Shown piece after piece: positions 18,311-27,051 of a DNA stretch of 64,000 nt. The stretch is from Azotobacter bryophylli (GTDB lineage: Bacteria > Pseudomonadota > Gammaproteobacteria > Pseudomonadales > Pseudomonadaceae). The DNA lies in the NCBI RefSeq assembly GCF_042643485.1, contig NZ_JBHRSJ010000034.1, positions 248,001 through 312,000 of the forward strand. The letters are read 5' to 3'. Both the position numbers and the translations under genes were made by a program. Within the stretch, counting starts at the first letter, position 1. Every line of letters begins with the position of its first letter. A model generated the notes under the pieces. That model searched no databases, was not told where the DNA came from, and was given only the letters and a program-made list of their open reading frames with translations.

Positions 18311-19657
18311 ATGAATTCAGCAGACAAAGTCGGTCCGCAGGCGTTGCCGGAGCTGCAGGCGAAGGTCGAGCGAATCCTCGCGGAGAGCAGGCGGCAAGGC
18401 GCCACTGCCTGTGAGGTTTCGGTATCCATGGAGCAGGGGTTATCCACCTCGATCCGTCGGGGCGAGGTGGAGACGGTGGAGTTCAACCGCGACCAGGGTT
18501 TCGGCATCACCCTGTATCTCGGTCAGCGCAAGGGTTCGGCGAGTACCTCGGCGACCGGTGAGGATGCCATCCGGGAGACCGTGGCGGCTGCCCTGGCCAT
18601 TGCCAAGCATGCCTCGGAAGACGATTGCGCCGGTCTCCCGGATGCCGCGTTGATGCCCAGCGAACTGCCCGAACTGGATCTCTACCATCCTTGGTCAATC
18701 ACTCCCGAACAGGCCATCGAGCGGGCGCTGGAGTGCGAGGCGGCGGCATTCGCCGCCGACCCGCGGATCAAGAATGCCGATGGCACATCGCTGAACTCCC
18801 ATCAGGGCTGTCGCGTCTATGGCAACAGCCATGGCTTCATCGGCGGCTATGCCAGTACCCGGCACAGCCTGAGCTGCGTGATGATCGCCGAGGGCGAGGG
18901 GCAGATGCAGCGCGATTACTGGTACGACGTCAGCCGGCAGGGCGAGGCGCTGGCCGATCCGCAGAGTATCGGGCGGCGTGCCTCCGAGCGCGCGGTGAGC
19001 CGTCTGGGCGCGCGGCCCGTACCTACCTGCGAGGTGCCGGTGCTGTTCGCTGCCGAACTGGCCACGGGTCTGTTCGGCCACTTCATCGCTGCCATTACTG
19101 GTGGCAATCTGTATCGCCACACCTCGTTCCTCGAGGGGACTTTGGGCCAGCAGCTGTTCCCCGAATGGCTGAGTCTCGACGAGCGACCACGCATTCCCCG
19201 GGCATTGGGGAGTGCCGCATTCGATGCGGACGGGCTGGCGACCTATGCCAAGCATTTCGTCGAAAATGGCCGGTTGCTTCGCTATGCGCTGGGCACCTAC
19301 TCGGGACGCAAGCTGAACATGCCCAGCACGGCCAATGCCGGCGGGGTGCACAACCTGTTCGTCAGCCATGGTGAGGAAGACCTGGCGGCCCTGATCCGGC
19401 GGATGGGGCGGGGATTGCTGGTCACGGAGCTGATGGGGCAGGGGCTGAATCTGGTGACCGGCGATTACTCCCGCGGAGCGGGTGGTTTCTGGGTGGAGAA
19501 CGGTGAGATCCAGTTTCCTGTGCAGGAGGTCACCATAGCCGGCAACCTGCGCGATATGTTCCGGCAAGTGGTGGCGGTAGGCAGTGATCTGGAGACACGC
19601 AGCAACATTCGTACGGGCTCGGTGCTGATCGAGCGAATGACGGTGGCAGGCAGCTGA
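18311..19657 (+). CDS. pmbA: Metalloprotease subunit PmbA/TldE
   Basis: A 448-residue TldE/PmbA subunit, the non-metal partner of TldD in the heterodimeric protease linked to microcin B17 maturation and CcdA degradation in E. coli. It shows the family fold (GEVETVEFNRDQGFGITLY, PSTANAGGVHNLFV, VTGDYSRGAGGFWVENGE) but lacks the HExxxH site of TldD, as expected. Start ATG at 18311 after a GGAG-like sequence. It is convergent with ptsO, only 50 bases away. Confidence 0.95.
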   Translation: MNSADKVGPQALPELQAKVERILAESRRQGATACEVSVSMEQGLSTSIRRGEVETVEFNRDQGFGITLYLGQRKGSASTSATGEDAIRETVAAALAIAKHASEDDCAGLPDAALMPSELPELDLYHPWSITPEQAIERALECEAAAFAADPRIKNADGTSLNSHQGCRVYGNSHGFIGGYASTRHSLSCVMIAEGEGQMQRDYWYDVSRQGEALADPQSIGRRASERAVSRLGARPVPTCEVPVLFAAELATGLFGHFIAAITGGNLYRHTSFLEGTLGQQLFPEWLSLDERPRIPRALGSAAFDADGLATYAKHFVENGRLLRYALGTYSGRKLNMPSTANAGGVHNLFVSHGEEDLAALIRRMGRGLLVTELMGQGLNLVTGDYSRGAGGFWVENGEIQFPVQEVTIAGNLRDMFRQVVAVGSDLETRSNIRTGSVLIERMTVAGS

Positions 19658-19707
19658 GACCAATCAGAGCGGGCGAGCCGGTGCAGACGCATCGGTTGCC
19701 CTTGCGT

Positions 19708-19980
19708 CTACTCCCCTTCGTCGAAGCGGTTGTTGATCAGTTCGACCAGAGCATTCAGGGCTTCGTCGTCCTGCTCGCCCTCGGTATGTAGGTGGATTGG
19801 CGTGCCTTTGCCAGCAGCCAGCATCATCACCGCCATGATGCTCTTGCCGTCGACCAGGCATTCCGGTTCGCGGCCGATACGCACCGTGCAGGGATAGCGC
19901 CCGGCAAGGCCGACGAACTTCGCCGCAGCTCGGGCGTGGAGGCCGAGCTTGTTGATGATGGTGACCTTGCAGGCAGGCAT
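19708..19980 (-). CDS. ptsO: Nitrogen PTS phosphocarrier NPr (HPr family)
   Basis: A 90-residue HPr-like phosphocarrier of the nitrogen PTS. The phosphorylated histidine is His15 in KLGLHARAAAKF and the regulatory-site serine Ser47 lies in GKSIMAVMMLAA. It passes phosphate from EI-Ntr (PtsP, not in this window) to EIIA-Ntr (PtsN). It is the last gene of the rpoN-hpf-ptsN-rapZ-ptsO string, 15 bases after rapZ. Confidence 0.95.
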   Translation of the reverse strand: MPACKVTIINKLGLHARAAAKFVGLAGRYPCTVRIGREPECLVDGKSIMAVMMLAAGKGTPIHLHTEGEQDDEALNALVELINNRFDEGE

Positions 19981-19995
19981 CGCGCAATCAATCCT

Positions 19996-20853
19996 TCAAC
20001 CAAGGTCGCGGTGGCGAACCTGAACGTTCTTGAGCGACTGCTTCAGCGCCTGCCCAAGCCGTTCGGCCAGGTAGACCGATCTGTGGTGGCCGCCGGTACA
20101 GCCGATGGCGATCGTGACGTAAGCGCGATTGCTGGCGGCAAATCGCGGCAGCCACTTTTGCAGATAAGCATGGATATCCTGGTACATCTCTTCCACATCA
20201 GGCTGAGCGGCCAAGTAGTCGACGACCGGTTGATCCAGCCCTGAGAAGTCGCGCAGATCGGGCTTCCAGTAGGGATTGGGTAGGCAGCGCACATCGAACA
20301 CCAAGTCCGCGTCCACCGGCATGCCACGCTTGAAGCCGAACGATTCGACCAGGAACGCCGTGCCCGGTTCCGGCTTGTGCAACAGCCTTAGCTTTAGGGT
20401 GTCGCGCAATTGGTAGAGATTGAGATGGGTGGTATCGATCTTCAAGTCGGCCAAGTCCCTGATCGGGGCTAGCAGTCGGCTTTCATCCTGGATGGCTTCG
20501 GCCAGGGAGCGATTTTCGTTGGTCAGAGGATGACGTCGGCGGGTTTCCGAAAAACGCTTGAGCAAGGTTTCGTCATCGCAATCCAAGAACAGCAGGTCGC
20601 AGACGATGTAGCGCGCTCGTACCTCATCGAGCAGCTCTGGGAAGCGTTTCAGTTGGCTGGGCAGGTTGCGTGCATCGATGGAAACGGCGAGTTGCGGGTG
20701 CAGCAGCTCAGTATGCAGCAGTGCACGTTCGGCCAGTTCAGGAAGCAGACCGGCCGGCAGGTTGTCTATGCAGTAGAAGCCATTGTCTTCGAGCACATTG
20801 AGCGCAGTGCTCTTGCCCGAGCCGGAACGACCACTGACGATGATCACGCGCAT
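19996..20853 (-). CDS. rapZ: RNase adapter protein / nucleotide-binding protein RapZ
   Basis: A 285-residue P-loop protein. The Walker A motif GRSGSGKST is at residues 8-16, and the C-terminal domain ends with the conserved IGCTGGHHRSVYLAERL. In E. coli RapZ guides RNase E to GlmZ sRNA and tunes glucosamine-6-phosphate synthesis; in Pseudomonas the role is less defined. Its place between ptsN and ptsO is conserved and suggests control by the nitrogen PTS. Confidence 0.95.
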   Translation of the reverse strand: MRVIIVSGRSGSGKSTALNVLEDNGFYCIDNLPAGLLPELAERALLHTELLHPQLAVSIDARNLPSQLKRFPELLDEVRARYIVCDLLFLDCDDETLLKRFSETRRRHPLTNENRSLAEAIQDESRLLAPIRDLADLKIDTTHLNLYQLRDTLKLRLLHKPEPGTAFLVESFGFKRGMPVDADLVFDVRCLPNPYWKPDLRDFSGLDQPVVDYLAAQPDVEEMYQDIHAYLQKWLPRFAASNRAYVTIAIGCTGGHHRSVYLAERLGQALKQSLKNVQVRHRDLG

Positions 20854-20943
20854 GCTCAGGCTCTTCTTTCGATACGACGAGAGACGAGGGCCAAATGCTT
20901 GGCTGCCGGATAGACGTTCACAGCCAACAACGCTCCTCTAGGA

Positions 20944-21408
20944 TTATTGACCGTTCTGCGTGTCCACTACCACTTGGTACAGCGCTTCACTGGTCTGGGC
21001 ATGGCGAAGGCGCTCTCGGATCTCGCTGCGGTCGAGCATACTGGCGATTTGACGCAAGAGTTGGAGATGCTCGTCGGTGGCCTCCTCCGGAACCAGCAGG
21101 GCGAATAGCAGATCCACCGGTGCTCCATCGATGGCGTCGAAGTCGATGGGGGCATCCAACCGCAGGAGAACGCTGATCGGAGCGGGACAGCCAGGAAGAC
21201 GACAATGGGGAATGGCGATTCCGTTGCCGAAGCCGGTCGAGCCAAGCTTTTCCCGGGCAACCAGGCTTTCGAAAATGGCCTTGCTATCCAGGTCGGAAAT
21301 TTCACGCGCGACCAGATTGGCGATGAATTCCAGCGTTCGTTTTTTGCTGCCCCCCGGCACGTTCACCAGGGAGCGTGCGGGGGTTAGGATGTTTTCTAGT
21401 CGGATCAT
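20944..21408 (-). CDS. ptsN: Nitrogen PTS EIIA component PtsN
   Basis: A 154-residue EIIA-Ntr domain. The phosphorylated histidine is His68 in NGIAIPHCRL. EIIA-Ntr regulates potassium transport, KdpD/TrkA-type targets and nitrogen or carbon storage metabolism by its phosphorylation state. It lies 11 bases after hpf and downstream of rpoN, the classic arrangement. Confidence 0.96.
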   Translation of the reverse strand: MIRLENILTPARSLVNVPGGSKKRTLEFIANLVAREISDLDSKAIFESLVAREKLGSTGFGNGIAIPHCRLPGCPAPISVLLRLDAPIDFDAIDGAPVDLLFALLVPEEATDEHLQLLRQIASMLDRSEIRERLRHAQTSEALYQVVVDTQNGQ

Positions 21409-21419
21409 GGGGGATCGGG

Positions 21420-21728
21420 TTAGCGAGCGGTTGCGCCCTGCTGGCGCTCAACCTGCTTTTCCTTGTGCTTGATCAACTGGCGGTCGAGCTTGTCGATGAG
21501 CAGGTCGATTGCAGCGTACATGTCATCATGTTCAGCGTTCGCCACGACTTCCCCACCTGCGACATGCAGAGTGGCTTCGATTTTCTGCTTGAGCTTGTCG
21601 ACCGACATGATCACCTGAACGTTGGTGATGCGATCGAAATGGCGTTCGAGCCGGCTGAGTTTCTCCTCAACATAGTCGCGCAGGGGGTCGGTCACATCCA
21701 GTTGGTGTCCACTGATGTTGACTTGCAT
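21420..21728 (-). CDS. hpf: Ribosome hibernation promoting factor HPF (short form)
   Basis: A 102-residue HPF/YfiA-type protein (MQVNISGHQLDVTDPLRDYV, LHVAGGEVVANAEHDDMYAAID) that binds the 30S subunit and drives formation of inactive 100S ribosomes in stationary phase. It lacks the C-terminal dimerisation domain of long HPF, as normal for Gammaproteobacteria. A good AAGGAGA Shine-Dalgarno precedes the ATG at 21728. Located 117 bases after rpoN. Confidence 0.95.
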   Translation of the reverse strand: MQVNISGHQLDVTDPLRDYVEEKLSRLERHFDRITNVQVIMSVDKLKQKIEATLHVAGGEVVANAEHDDMYAAIDLLIDKLDRQLIKHKEKQVERQQGATAR

Positions 21729-21845
21729 ACCGCTTTCTCCTTATTGCTATTAACACAGGCTAGCGGGCCTGCTACCGGTATATACCTTGGCATGGACCGT
21801 CGGAGGTCAATGCCTCCGAGCAGTCGTTCGGCAGGTCAAGCCCTG

Positions 21846-23354
21846 TTACATCAGTCGCTTGCGTTCGCTGGATGGGGCAATCCCGAGGGATTCGCGATAC
21901 TTGGCGACAGTGCGGCGCGCCACTTGTATGCCCTGTTCTTCCAGTAAACCAGCGATCTTGCTGTCGCTCAATGGCTTTTTCGGATTTTCCGCCGCGACCA
22001 GTTTTTTGATGATGGCACGTATTGCAGTAGACGAGCACTCGCCACCTTCCGCCGTACTGACATGGCTGGAGAAAAAGTACTTGAGCTCGTAGATGCCTCG
22101 CGGAGTATGCATGTATTTCTGGGTGGTCACCCGGGAAATAGTCGACTCGTGCATGCCCACGGCTTCGGCGATGTCGTGCAGAACCAACGGCTTCATGGCT
22201 TCTTCGCCGTAATCGAGGAAACCGCGCTGGTGCTCGACGATCTGCGTGGCAACCTTCATAAGGGTCTCGTTGCGGCTCTGCAGGCTCTTGATGAACCAGC
22301 GTGCTTCCTGCAACTGGTTGCGCATGAAGGTATTGTCAGCGCTGGCATCGGCCCGACGAACGAAGCCGGCATACTGCGGGTTGATGCGCAGGCGGGGGAT
22401 CGCTTCCTGGTTGAGCTCTACGAGCCAGCGGCCGTTGTGCTTGCGCACTATGACATCGGGAACGATGTATTCCGCCTCGCTGGCTTCGATCTGCGAGCCG
22501 GGGCGTGGGTTGAGGCTCTGGATCAGCTCGATGACCGGGCGGAGCTCTTCTTCCTTGAGCTTCATGCGGCGCATCAACTGGCTGAAATCATGGTTGCCGA
22601 GCAGATCGAGATAGTCCCTGGCCAGCCGTTGCGCCTCGCTCAGCCAAGGCGTATCGGCAGGCATCTGTCTCAGTTGCAATTGCAGCGATTCGCTTAGATC
22701 GCGAGCGGCGACTCCGGCTGGCTCGAACTGTTGAATGCGGCGCAGAACCATCTCGACTTCGTCGAGCTCGATACCCAGCTCCGGGTCGAGGGATTGGAGG
22801 ACCTCTTCCAGTGCCCCCTCCAGATAGCCGTCGCTGTTGATGCTGTCGATGAGGGTGATGGCGATCAGGCGATCCGTGTCGGACATCGGCGCCAGGTTCA
22901 ACTGCCAGAGCAAATGGCTCTGCAGGCTCTCTCCGGTGGACGTCCGGGCGGTGAAATCCCAATCGTCGTCGTCGTTGCTCGGCAAGTTGCTGGCGCTGGT
23001 CTGATAGATGTCTTCCCAGGCGGTGTCCACCGGCAGCTCATTGGGGATGCGCTCGTGCCAGTCGCCTTCTTCCTGGTCGTTACCGGCAGTCGACGAGGGT
23101 GACTCATAGAGGTCCGAATAACTGCCTTCCGGTGCGGCTTCGGAGGACCCCTGCCCGCTCTGGTCGCCTGGCAGATCGGAGTTGTCGTAATCGTCGCCAG
23201 CTTCCTGTTGCTCAAGCATCGGGTTGGAGTCCAACGCCTCCTGGATCTCCTGTTGAAGATCCAGGGTCGACAATTGAAGCAGGCGGATGGCTTGTTGCAG
23301 CTGCGGGGTCATCGTCAGCTGCTGACCCATTTTTAGGACTAGCGATGGTTTCAT
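21846..23354 (-). CDS. rpoN: RNA polymerase sigma-54 factor RpoN
   Basis: A 502-residue sigma-54. Region I is glutamine- and leucine-rich (LKMGQQLTMTPQLQQAIRLL), followed by an acidic region II (about residues 55-120), the core-binding domain, the HTH (EAVGMHESTISRVTTQKY) and near the C-terminus the RpoN box ARRTVAKYRE that reads the -24 element. It directs nitrogen, motility and other activator-dependent promoters. Start at the ATG at 23354. Confidence 0.98.
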   Translation of the reverse strand: MKPSLVLKMGQQLTMTPQLQQAIRLLQLSTLDLQQEIQEALDSNPMLEQQEAGDDYDNSDLPGDQSGQGSSEAAPEGSYSDLYESPSSTAGNDQEEGDWHERIPNELPVDTAWEDIYQTSASNLPSNDDDDWDFTARTSTGESLQSHLLWQLNLAPMSDTDRLIAITLIDSINSDGYLEGALEEVLQSLDPELGIELDEVEMVLRRIQQFEPAGVAARDLSESLQLQLRQMPADTPWLSEAQRLARDYLDLLGNHDFSQLMRRMKLKEEELRPVIELIQSLNPRPGSQIEASEAEYIVPDVIVRKHNGRWLVELNQEAIPRLRINPQYAGFVRRADASADNTFMRNQLQEARWFIKSLQSRNETLMKVATQIVEHQRGFLDYGEEAMKPLVLHDIAEAVGMHESTISRVTTQKYMHTPRGIYELKYFFSSHVSTAEGGECSSTAIRAIIKKLVAAENPKKPLSDSKIAGLLEEQGIQVARRTVAKYRESLGIAPSSERKRLM

Positions 23355-23366
23355 ATTGTAGGAAGC

Positions 23367-23394
23367 ACCGTATGCGCCGACGCTTGCGCGTCAA
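23367..23394 (-). promoter_or_regulatory. Possible rpoN promoter with internal hairpin
   Basis: Minus-strand TTGACG (23394-23389) and TACGGT (23372-23367) are 16 bases apart, just before the rpoN ATG, which leaves almost no leader. GACGC and GCGTC also form a small hairpin here. The -10 match is weak, so this is tentative. Confidence 0.22.
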
Positions 23395-23483
23395 CCACTA
23401 CAAGGCGGCGAAGCGCCCATCTAGCAAGTTATATGCCTTATTTTTACGGATTTGCCTAGCCCTACCTTTCTTCTCGGAAAGAA

Positions 23484-24209
23484 TCAAAGACGGAATTCGT
23501 GGCCCAGATAGACTTCCTTCACCAGTTGGTTGGAAAGAATGGTCTGAGCATCGCCTTCCGCAATCAATTGTCCATCATTGACGATATAGGCCGTTTCACA
23601 AATGTCGAGCGTTTCACGGACATTGTGGTCGGTGATGAGAACGCCGATACCCCTGTTCTTCAAATGATGAATGATCTGCTTGATATCGCCCACCGAGATC
23701 GGGTCGACGCCGGCGAAGGGTTCGTCGAGAAGGATGAACTTCGGAGCGGTGGCCAGGGCGCGGGCGATCTCCACTCGGCGCCGCTCCCCGCCGGACAGGC
23801 TCATGCCGAGGCTGTCGCGAATGTGCGTGATATGGAACTCCTGAAGCAGAGACTCGAGCGCCTGGTGGCGCCCGGTGCTGTCCAGATCCTTGCGCGTCTC
23901 GAGAATCGCCATGATGTTGTCGGCTACCGACAGTTTGCGAAAGATCGAAGCTTCCTGGGGCAGGTAGCCGATACCGGCACGAGCGCGTTTGTGCATCGGC
24001 AGGTCGGTCACATCCAACTGGTCGATCAGGACTCGACCCTGGTCGGCGCGAACCAATCCGACGATCATGTAGAAGCTGGTGGTCTTGCCGGCACCATTGG
24101 GACCGAGCAGGCCGACTATCTGCCCACTCTCGATAGAGAGGCTGACATCGCGAACTACCTGGCGACTCTTATAGCTCTTGGCCAGATGCTGGGCTTTGAG
24201 GACTGCCAT
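23484..24209 (-). CDS. lptB: LPS export ABC transporter ATP-binding protein LptB
   Basis: A 241-residue ABC ATPase that powers LPS extraction from the inner membrane with LptF and LptG (not in this window). Walker A GPNGAGKTT is at about residues 36-44, the signature is LSGGERRRVEIARAL, and Walker B is FILLDEPFAGVD. The lptA stop and lptB ATG overlap at 24209, and rpoN follows 129 bases later, as in other Gammaproteobacteria. Confidence 0.97.
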   Translation of the reverse strand: MAVLKAQHLAKSYKSRQVVRDVSLSIESGQIVGLLGPNGAGKTTSFYMIVGLVRADQGRVLIDQLDVTDLPMHKRARAGIGYLPQEASIFRKLSVADNIMAILETRKDLDSTGRHQALESLLQEFHITHIRDSLGMSLSGGERRRVEIARALATAPKFILLDEPFAGVDPISVGDIKQIIHHLKNRGIGVLITDHNVRETLDICETAYIVNDGQLIAEGDAQTILSNQLVKEVYLGHEFRL

Positions 24210-24772
24210 TACTGTGTTTGCCCCTGCTGTGGCTGTGTCTTCTTCTTGGGCTGGATCAGCATGTCGATCCTAGGCTTCGGAGTCGTCACATTGGACCCGG
24301 TGGCTCGGCCGGCATTGACGATCTGGCGCTGGGTGTCGTAGACGATCTTCTCGCCCTCGAAGGTGTTTCCGTTCTGGATCACCTTGGCTTGGTCGATCAG
24401 TACTATCCGCTCATTGTCGGCAAAATACTGGATGGTCTTTCCGTAGGCCTTGACGGTTTCTTTATCGGCCGCGGGCTTATGTTCGAAGTAGGCAGGATTG
24501 CCGATGGAGGTCAATACCTTGATGTCGCCATTTTCATCCTGGGTAACGGTCACCTTGTCACCAGTGATCTTTCGTGAGCCCTGGGTGATGACTACGCCGC
24601 CCTGGTAGACCGCCACATTCTGCTTATCGTCGAGCTCGGCACTATCTGCTTGCACACGAATCGGCTGGTCGCCGTCAGAGGGCAGTGCCCAGGCATTCAT
24701 GGCTCCGAGCCCGGTGCACAGGCTGAGCAGAAGAGGGAGAGTCCCGTGGGGGAAACGGTTAGCGAACCTCAT
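24209..24772 (-). CDS. lptA: LPS transport periplasmic protein LptA
   Basis: A 187-residue periplasmic protein with an N-terminal signal peptide ending near MNAWALP, then an OstA/LptA beta-jellyroll (IRVQADSAELDDKQNVAVYQ, VVITQGSRKITGDKVTV). LptA oligomers form the periplasmic bridge for LPS. The C-terminal tail is rich in Lys, Pro and Gln. The start overlaps the lptC end by 14 bases, so the two are translationally coupled. Confidence 0.95.
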   Translation of the reverse strand: MRFANRFPHGTLPLLLSLCTGLGAMNAWALPSDGDQPIRVQADSAELDDKQNVAVYQGGVVITQGSRKITGDKVTVTQDENGDIKVLTSIGNPAYFEHKPAADKETVKAYGKTIQYFADNERIVLIDQAKVIQNGNTFEGEKIVYDTQRQIVNAGRATGSNVTTPKPRIDMLIQPKKKTQPQQGQTQ

Positions 24773-25334
24773 GCTGACCTCTTATGTTGGACAGCAGGTG
24801 CATCCTGCCGTCATTCAGATACGCTTTCATTCCTTTGGCCGTGGTTACCCCATTGGCCGCCTCGATCATGACTGCTTGTTGGGTCTGCGCGTAATCCTTC
24901 TCTGGGAATACGGTCAGCCGGCTGGTGGTGAGGATGCTCGGGCGGCCTTTACTATCGGAGCGCTCAACTCTTACCGCATCGATCAGTTCTACTTCTTTGC
25001 CTTGAGGGCTCACTTCGCCAAGCTTGCTTTGCACATGCCAAGGTAATGCGGTCCCGCGGAAGAGAAGCAGGTCTGGACGGGTAAGCAGAGTGATATCGCT
25101 GGTTTTGAGATGCTCCAGCTTGTCTGTGGTCATTTCATACTTCGGCGTGCCGTCAGCCTGATATTGTACCGAGTGGGCATGAATAACGAAAAAGTCGATA
25201 GTATTGTCCTCGCGAGGAGGGGTATTAATTTCGTTGTTCATGAAGCTTTCGGGGCGGATATTCCAGTAACCCAAGGCAATCAGCAGGGCGGTCAGGACGA
25301 CAAGCGTTAGTGGAATACGCAATCTGCGGAGCAT
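24759..25334 (-). CDS. lptC: LPS export protein LptC
   Basis: A 191-residue bitopic inner membrane protein that receives LPS from LptB2FG and passes it to LptA. One N-terminal helix (IPLTLVVLTALLIALGYW) precedes an LptC domain with YEMTTDKLEHL and GMKAYLNDGRMHLLSNIRGQ. It lies between kdsC and lptA in the usual order, eight bases after the kdsC stop. Confidence 0.95.
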   Translation of the reverse strand: MLRRLRIPLTLVVLTALLIALGYWNIRPESFMNNEINTPPREDNTIDFFVIHAHSVQYQADGTPKYEMTTDKLEHLKTSDITLLTRPDLLLFRGTALPWHVQSKLGEVSPQGKEVELIDAVRVERSDSKGRPSILTTSRLTVFPEKDYAQTQQAVMIEAANGVTTAKGMKAYLNDGRMHLLSNIRGQHEVR

Positions 25335-25342
25335 GATCGCCT

Positions 25343-25867
25343 CTAAAGATATGCAGCTTGAGCGGCTTCAAGATTGCCTTGGGCATCCAATATCAATTCG
25401 CAGAACTCTCGAACGGCTCCTTCTCCGCCGCGTGCCGATGTCACTCCATGAGCGTGTTGGCGAACAAAGCTGTGGGCGTTTGCTACCGCCATGCCGAGCC
25501 CTACCCTGCGGATGACGGGTAGATCGGGCAGGTCATCTCCCAGATAGGCAACCTGCGAGTAGTCCAGGCCCAGTTCTGCAAGAAGTTCTTCCAGGACGGC
25601 TAGTTTGTCCTCGCGCCCCTGGTACACGTGCTGTATGCCGAGGTTATTGGCTCGACGTTCAACCGCGGGGGTGGTTCTGCCGCTGATGATGGCAGTGAGG
25701 ACTCCGGATGCGATCAGCATTTTGATGCCGTGACCGTCGAGAGTGTTGAATGTCTTGAACTCGCTGCCATCGGCTAGAAAGTAAAGGCGACCATCGGTCA
25801 TGACGCCGTCGACATCAAAAATCGCCAATTTAATAGTCTTGGCGCGCTGCGCTAAAAGACCGTTCAT
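25343..25867 (-). CDS. kdsC: 3-deoxy-D-manno-octulosonate 8-phosphate phosphatase KdsC
   Basis: A 174-residue HAD phosphatase without a cap domain that releases Kdo from Kdo-8-phosphate. The catalytic aspartates Asp18 and Asp20 are in IFDVDGVMTDG; the later motifs are ISGRTT, and LGDDLPDLPVI with the Mg2+ ligands. Start ATG at 25867 overlaps the kdsD stop by one base (TAATG), consistent with coupled expression of consecutive Kdo pathway enzymes. Confidence 0.96.
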   Translation of the reverse strand: MNGLLAQRAKTIKLAIFDVDGVMTDGRLYFLADGSEFKTFNTLDGHGIKMLIASGVLTAIISGRTTPAVERRANNLGIQHVYQGREDKLAVLEELLAELGLDYSQVAYLGDDLPDLPVIRRVGLGMAVANAHSFVRQHAHGVTSARGGEGAVREFCELILDAQGNLEAAQAAYL

Positions 25868-26841
25868 TATAGAACTCCTGCATGCAGGAGATCATGCATG
25901 TTCAGGGCGCCGACTGGTCGATCAGTGTCGTCGACCACTACCAGCGCGTTAATTTTATGGTCTTCCATGATTTTCAGAGCTTCGGCGGCAAGCATCTCTC
26001 GACGTACAGTCTTGCCGTGAGGTGTCATTACTTCATCGATGAGGGCCTTGCGCACGTCAATCTCACGGTCCAGGGTGCGCCGTAGGTCTCCGTCGGTGAA
26101 AATCCCAGCGAGACGACCGTCTGCTTCCAAGATGACGGTCATGCCTAGCTTCTTGCGGGTCATTTCCAGCAGCGCATCGCGCAGTGAGGTCCCTCGCTGC
26201 ACATAGGGCAGGTCCTGGCCGACATGCATGATGTCCTCAACCTTGAGCAGTAGGCGGCGACCTAGTGCGCCTCCTGGATGAGAAAAGGCGAAGTCTTCAG
26301 CGGTGAAGCCTTTTGCTTCGAGCAGGGCAATGGCCAAGGCATCGCCCAGAACCAAGGTCGTGGTTGTGGAGGATGTTGGTGCCAGGTTCAATGGGCAGGC
26401 TTCTTGGCTGACACTGCAGTCGAGGTTCACAGCGGCAGCAGTAGCCAGTGGCGAGTGGGCATTGCCGGTCATGCTGATCAGCGTGACTCCCATGCGCTTG
26501 ATCAGGGGCAACAACGTGAGGAGCTCGCTGGTGGTGCCGGAGTTCGACAAGGCTAGAACCACGTCGTCGCGGGTAATCATGCCCATGTCGCCATGGCTCG
26601 CCTCGGCCGGGTGTACGAAGTAGGCCGTCGTTCCGGTGCTGGCCAGGGTGGCAGCAATCTTTCGGCCGATATGACCGGACTTGCCCATGCCCAATACCAC
26701 GACCCGTCCCTTGCTCTTTAGGATCAGTTCGCAGGCGCGGGAAAAGTCTTCATTAATACGCGCCTGAAGTGCCTCAATAGCCTTTGTTTCAAGGCGAATG
26801 GTGCGCTGTGCGGAGTGGATAAACGTGCTCGGTTGGGACAT
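25867..26841 (-). CDS. kdsD: D-arabinose 5-phosphate isomerase KdsD
   Basis: A 324-residue enzyme that converts ribulose-5-phosphate to arabinose-5-phosphate, the first step toward Kdo. The N-terminal SIS domain contains VVLGMGKSGHIGRKIAATL and HPAEASHGDMGM with the catalytic His; two CBS domains follow from about residue 205 to the end. It is the first gene of the leftward kdsD-kdsC-lptC-lptA-lptB-rpoN string and is divergent from mlaF. Confidence 0.96.
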   Translation of the reverse strand: MSQPSTFIHSAQRTIRLETKAIEALQARINEDFSRACELILKSKGRVVVLGMGKSGHIGRKIAATLASTGTTAYFVHPAEASHGDMGMITRDDVVLALSNSGTTSELLTLLPLIKRMGVTLISMTGNAHSPLATAAAVNLDCSVSQEACPLNLAPTSSTTTTLVLGDALAIALLEAKGFTAEDFAFSHPGGALGRRLLLKVEDIMHVGQDLPYVQRGTSLRDALLEMTRKKLGMTVILEADGRLAGIFTDGDLRRTLDREIDVRKALIDEVMTPHGKTVRREMLAAEALKIMEDHKINALVVVDDTDRPVGALNMHDLLHAGVL

Positions 26842-26871
26842 GGTAGGCAGTTAGTCACCAAAAAGGCAGAG

Positions 26872-26877
26872 ATTATA
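26872..26877 (-). promoter_or_regulatory. -10 box of kdsD promoter
   Basis: A perfect minus-strand TATAAT lies 30 bases before the kdsD ATG. No good -35 hexamer is visible 16-18 bases upstream, so an activator or a non-canonical -35 may be involved. Confidence 0.45.
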
Positions 26878-26937
26878 ACGGCAATAACGGCGGTACTCAC
26901 GCTTCCTGCTGCAAAAGTCGTTGATCTAAGGGCGTTC

Positions 26938-26967
26938 TTGGGACAACGGTGTGCATGGTGTTATAGT
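26938..26967 (+). promoter_or_regulatory. mla operon promoter candidate
   Basis: TTGGGA (26938-26943), an 18-base spacer and TATAGT (26962-26967) point toward mlaF. Transcription would begin about 78 bases before the mlaF ATG. It is back to back with the kdsD -10 box. Confidence 0.5.
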
Positions 26968-27051
26968 GCTCGGCCTAATTCCGGCCGGCAGGTTCGGTTT
27001 ATCCTCGATCGGGGCTACGGCGTCGCCCGGCGGTATTTGCAAGGAGTCTAG

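Noticed and set aside
26842..27051. Possible sigma-54 promoter near kdsD/mlaF given the rpoN neighbourhood
   Set aside because: No TGGCAC-N5-TTGCA type pair could be found; sigma-70-like boxes fit better.
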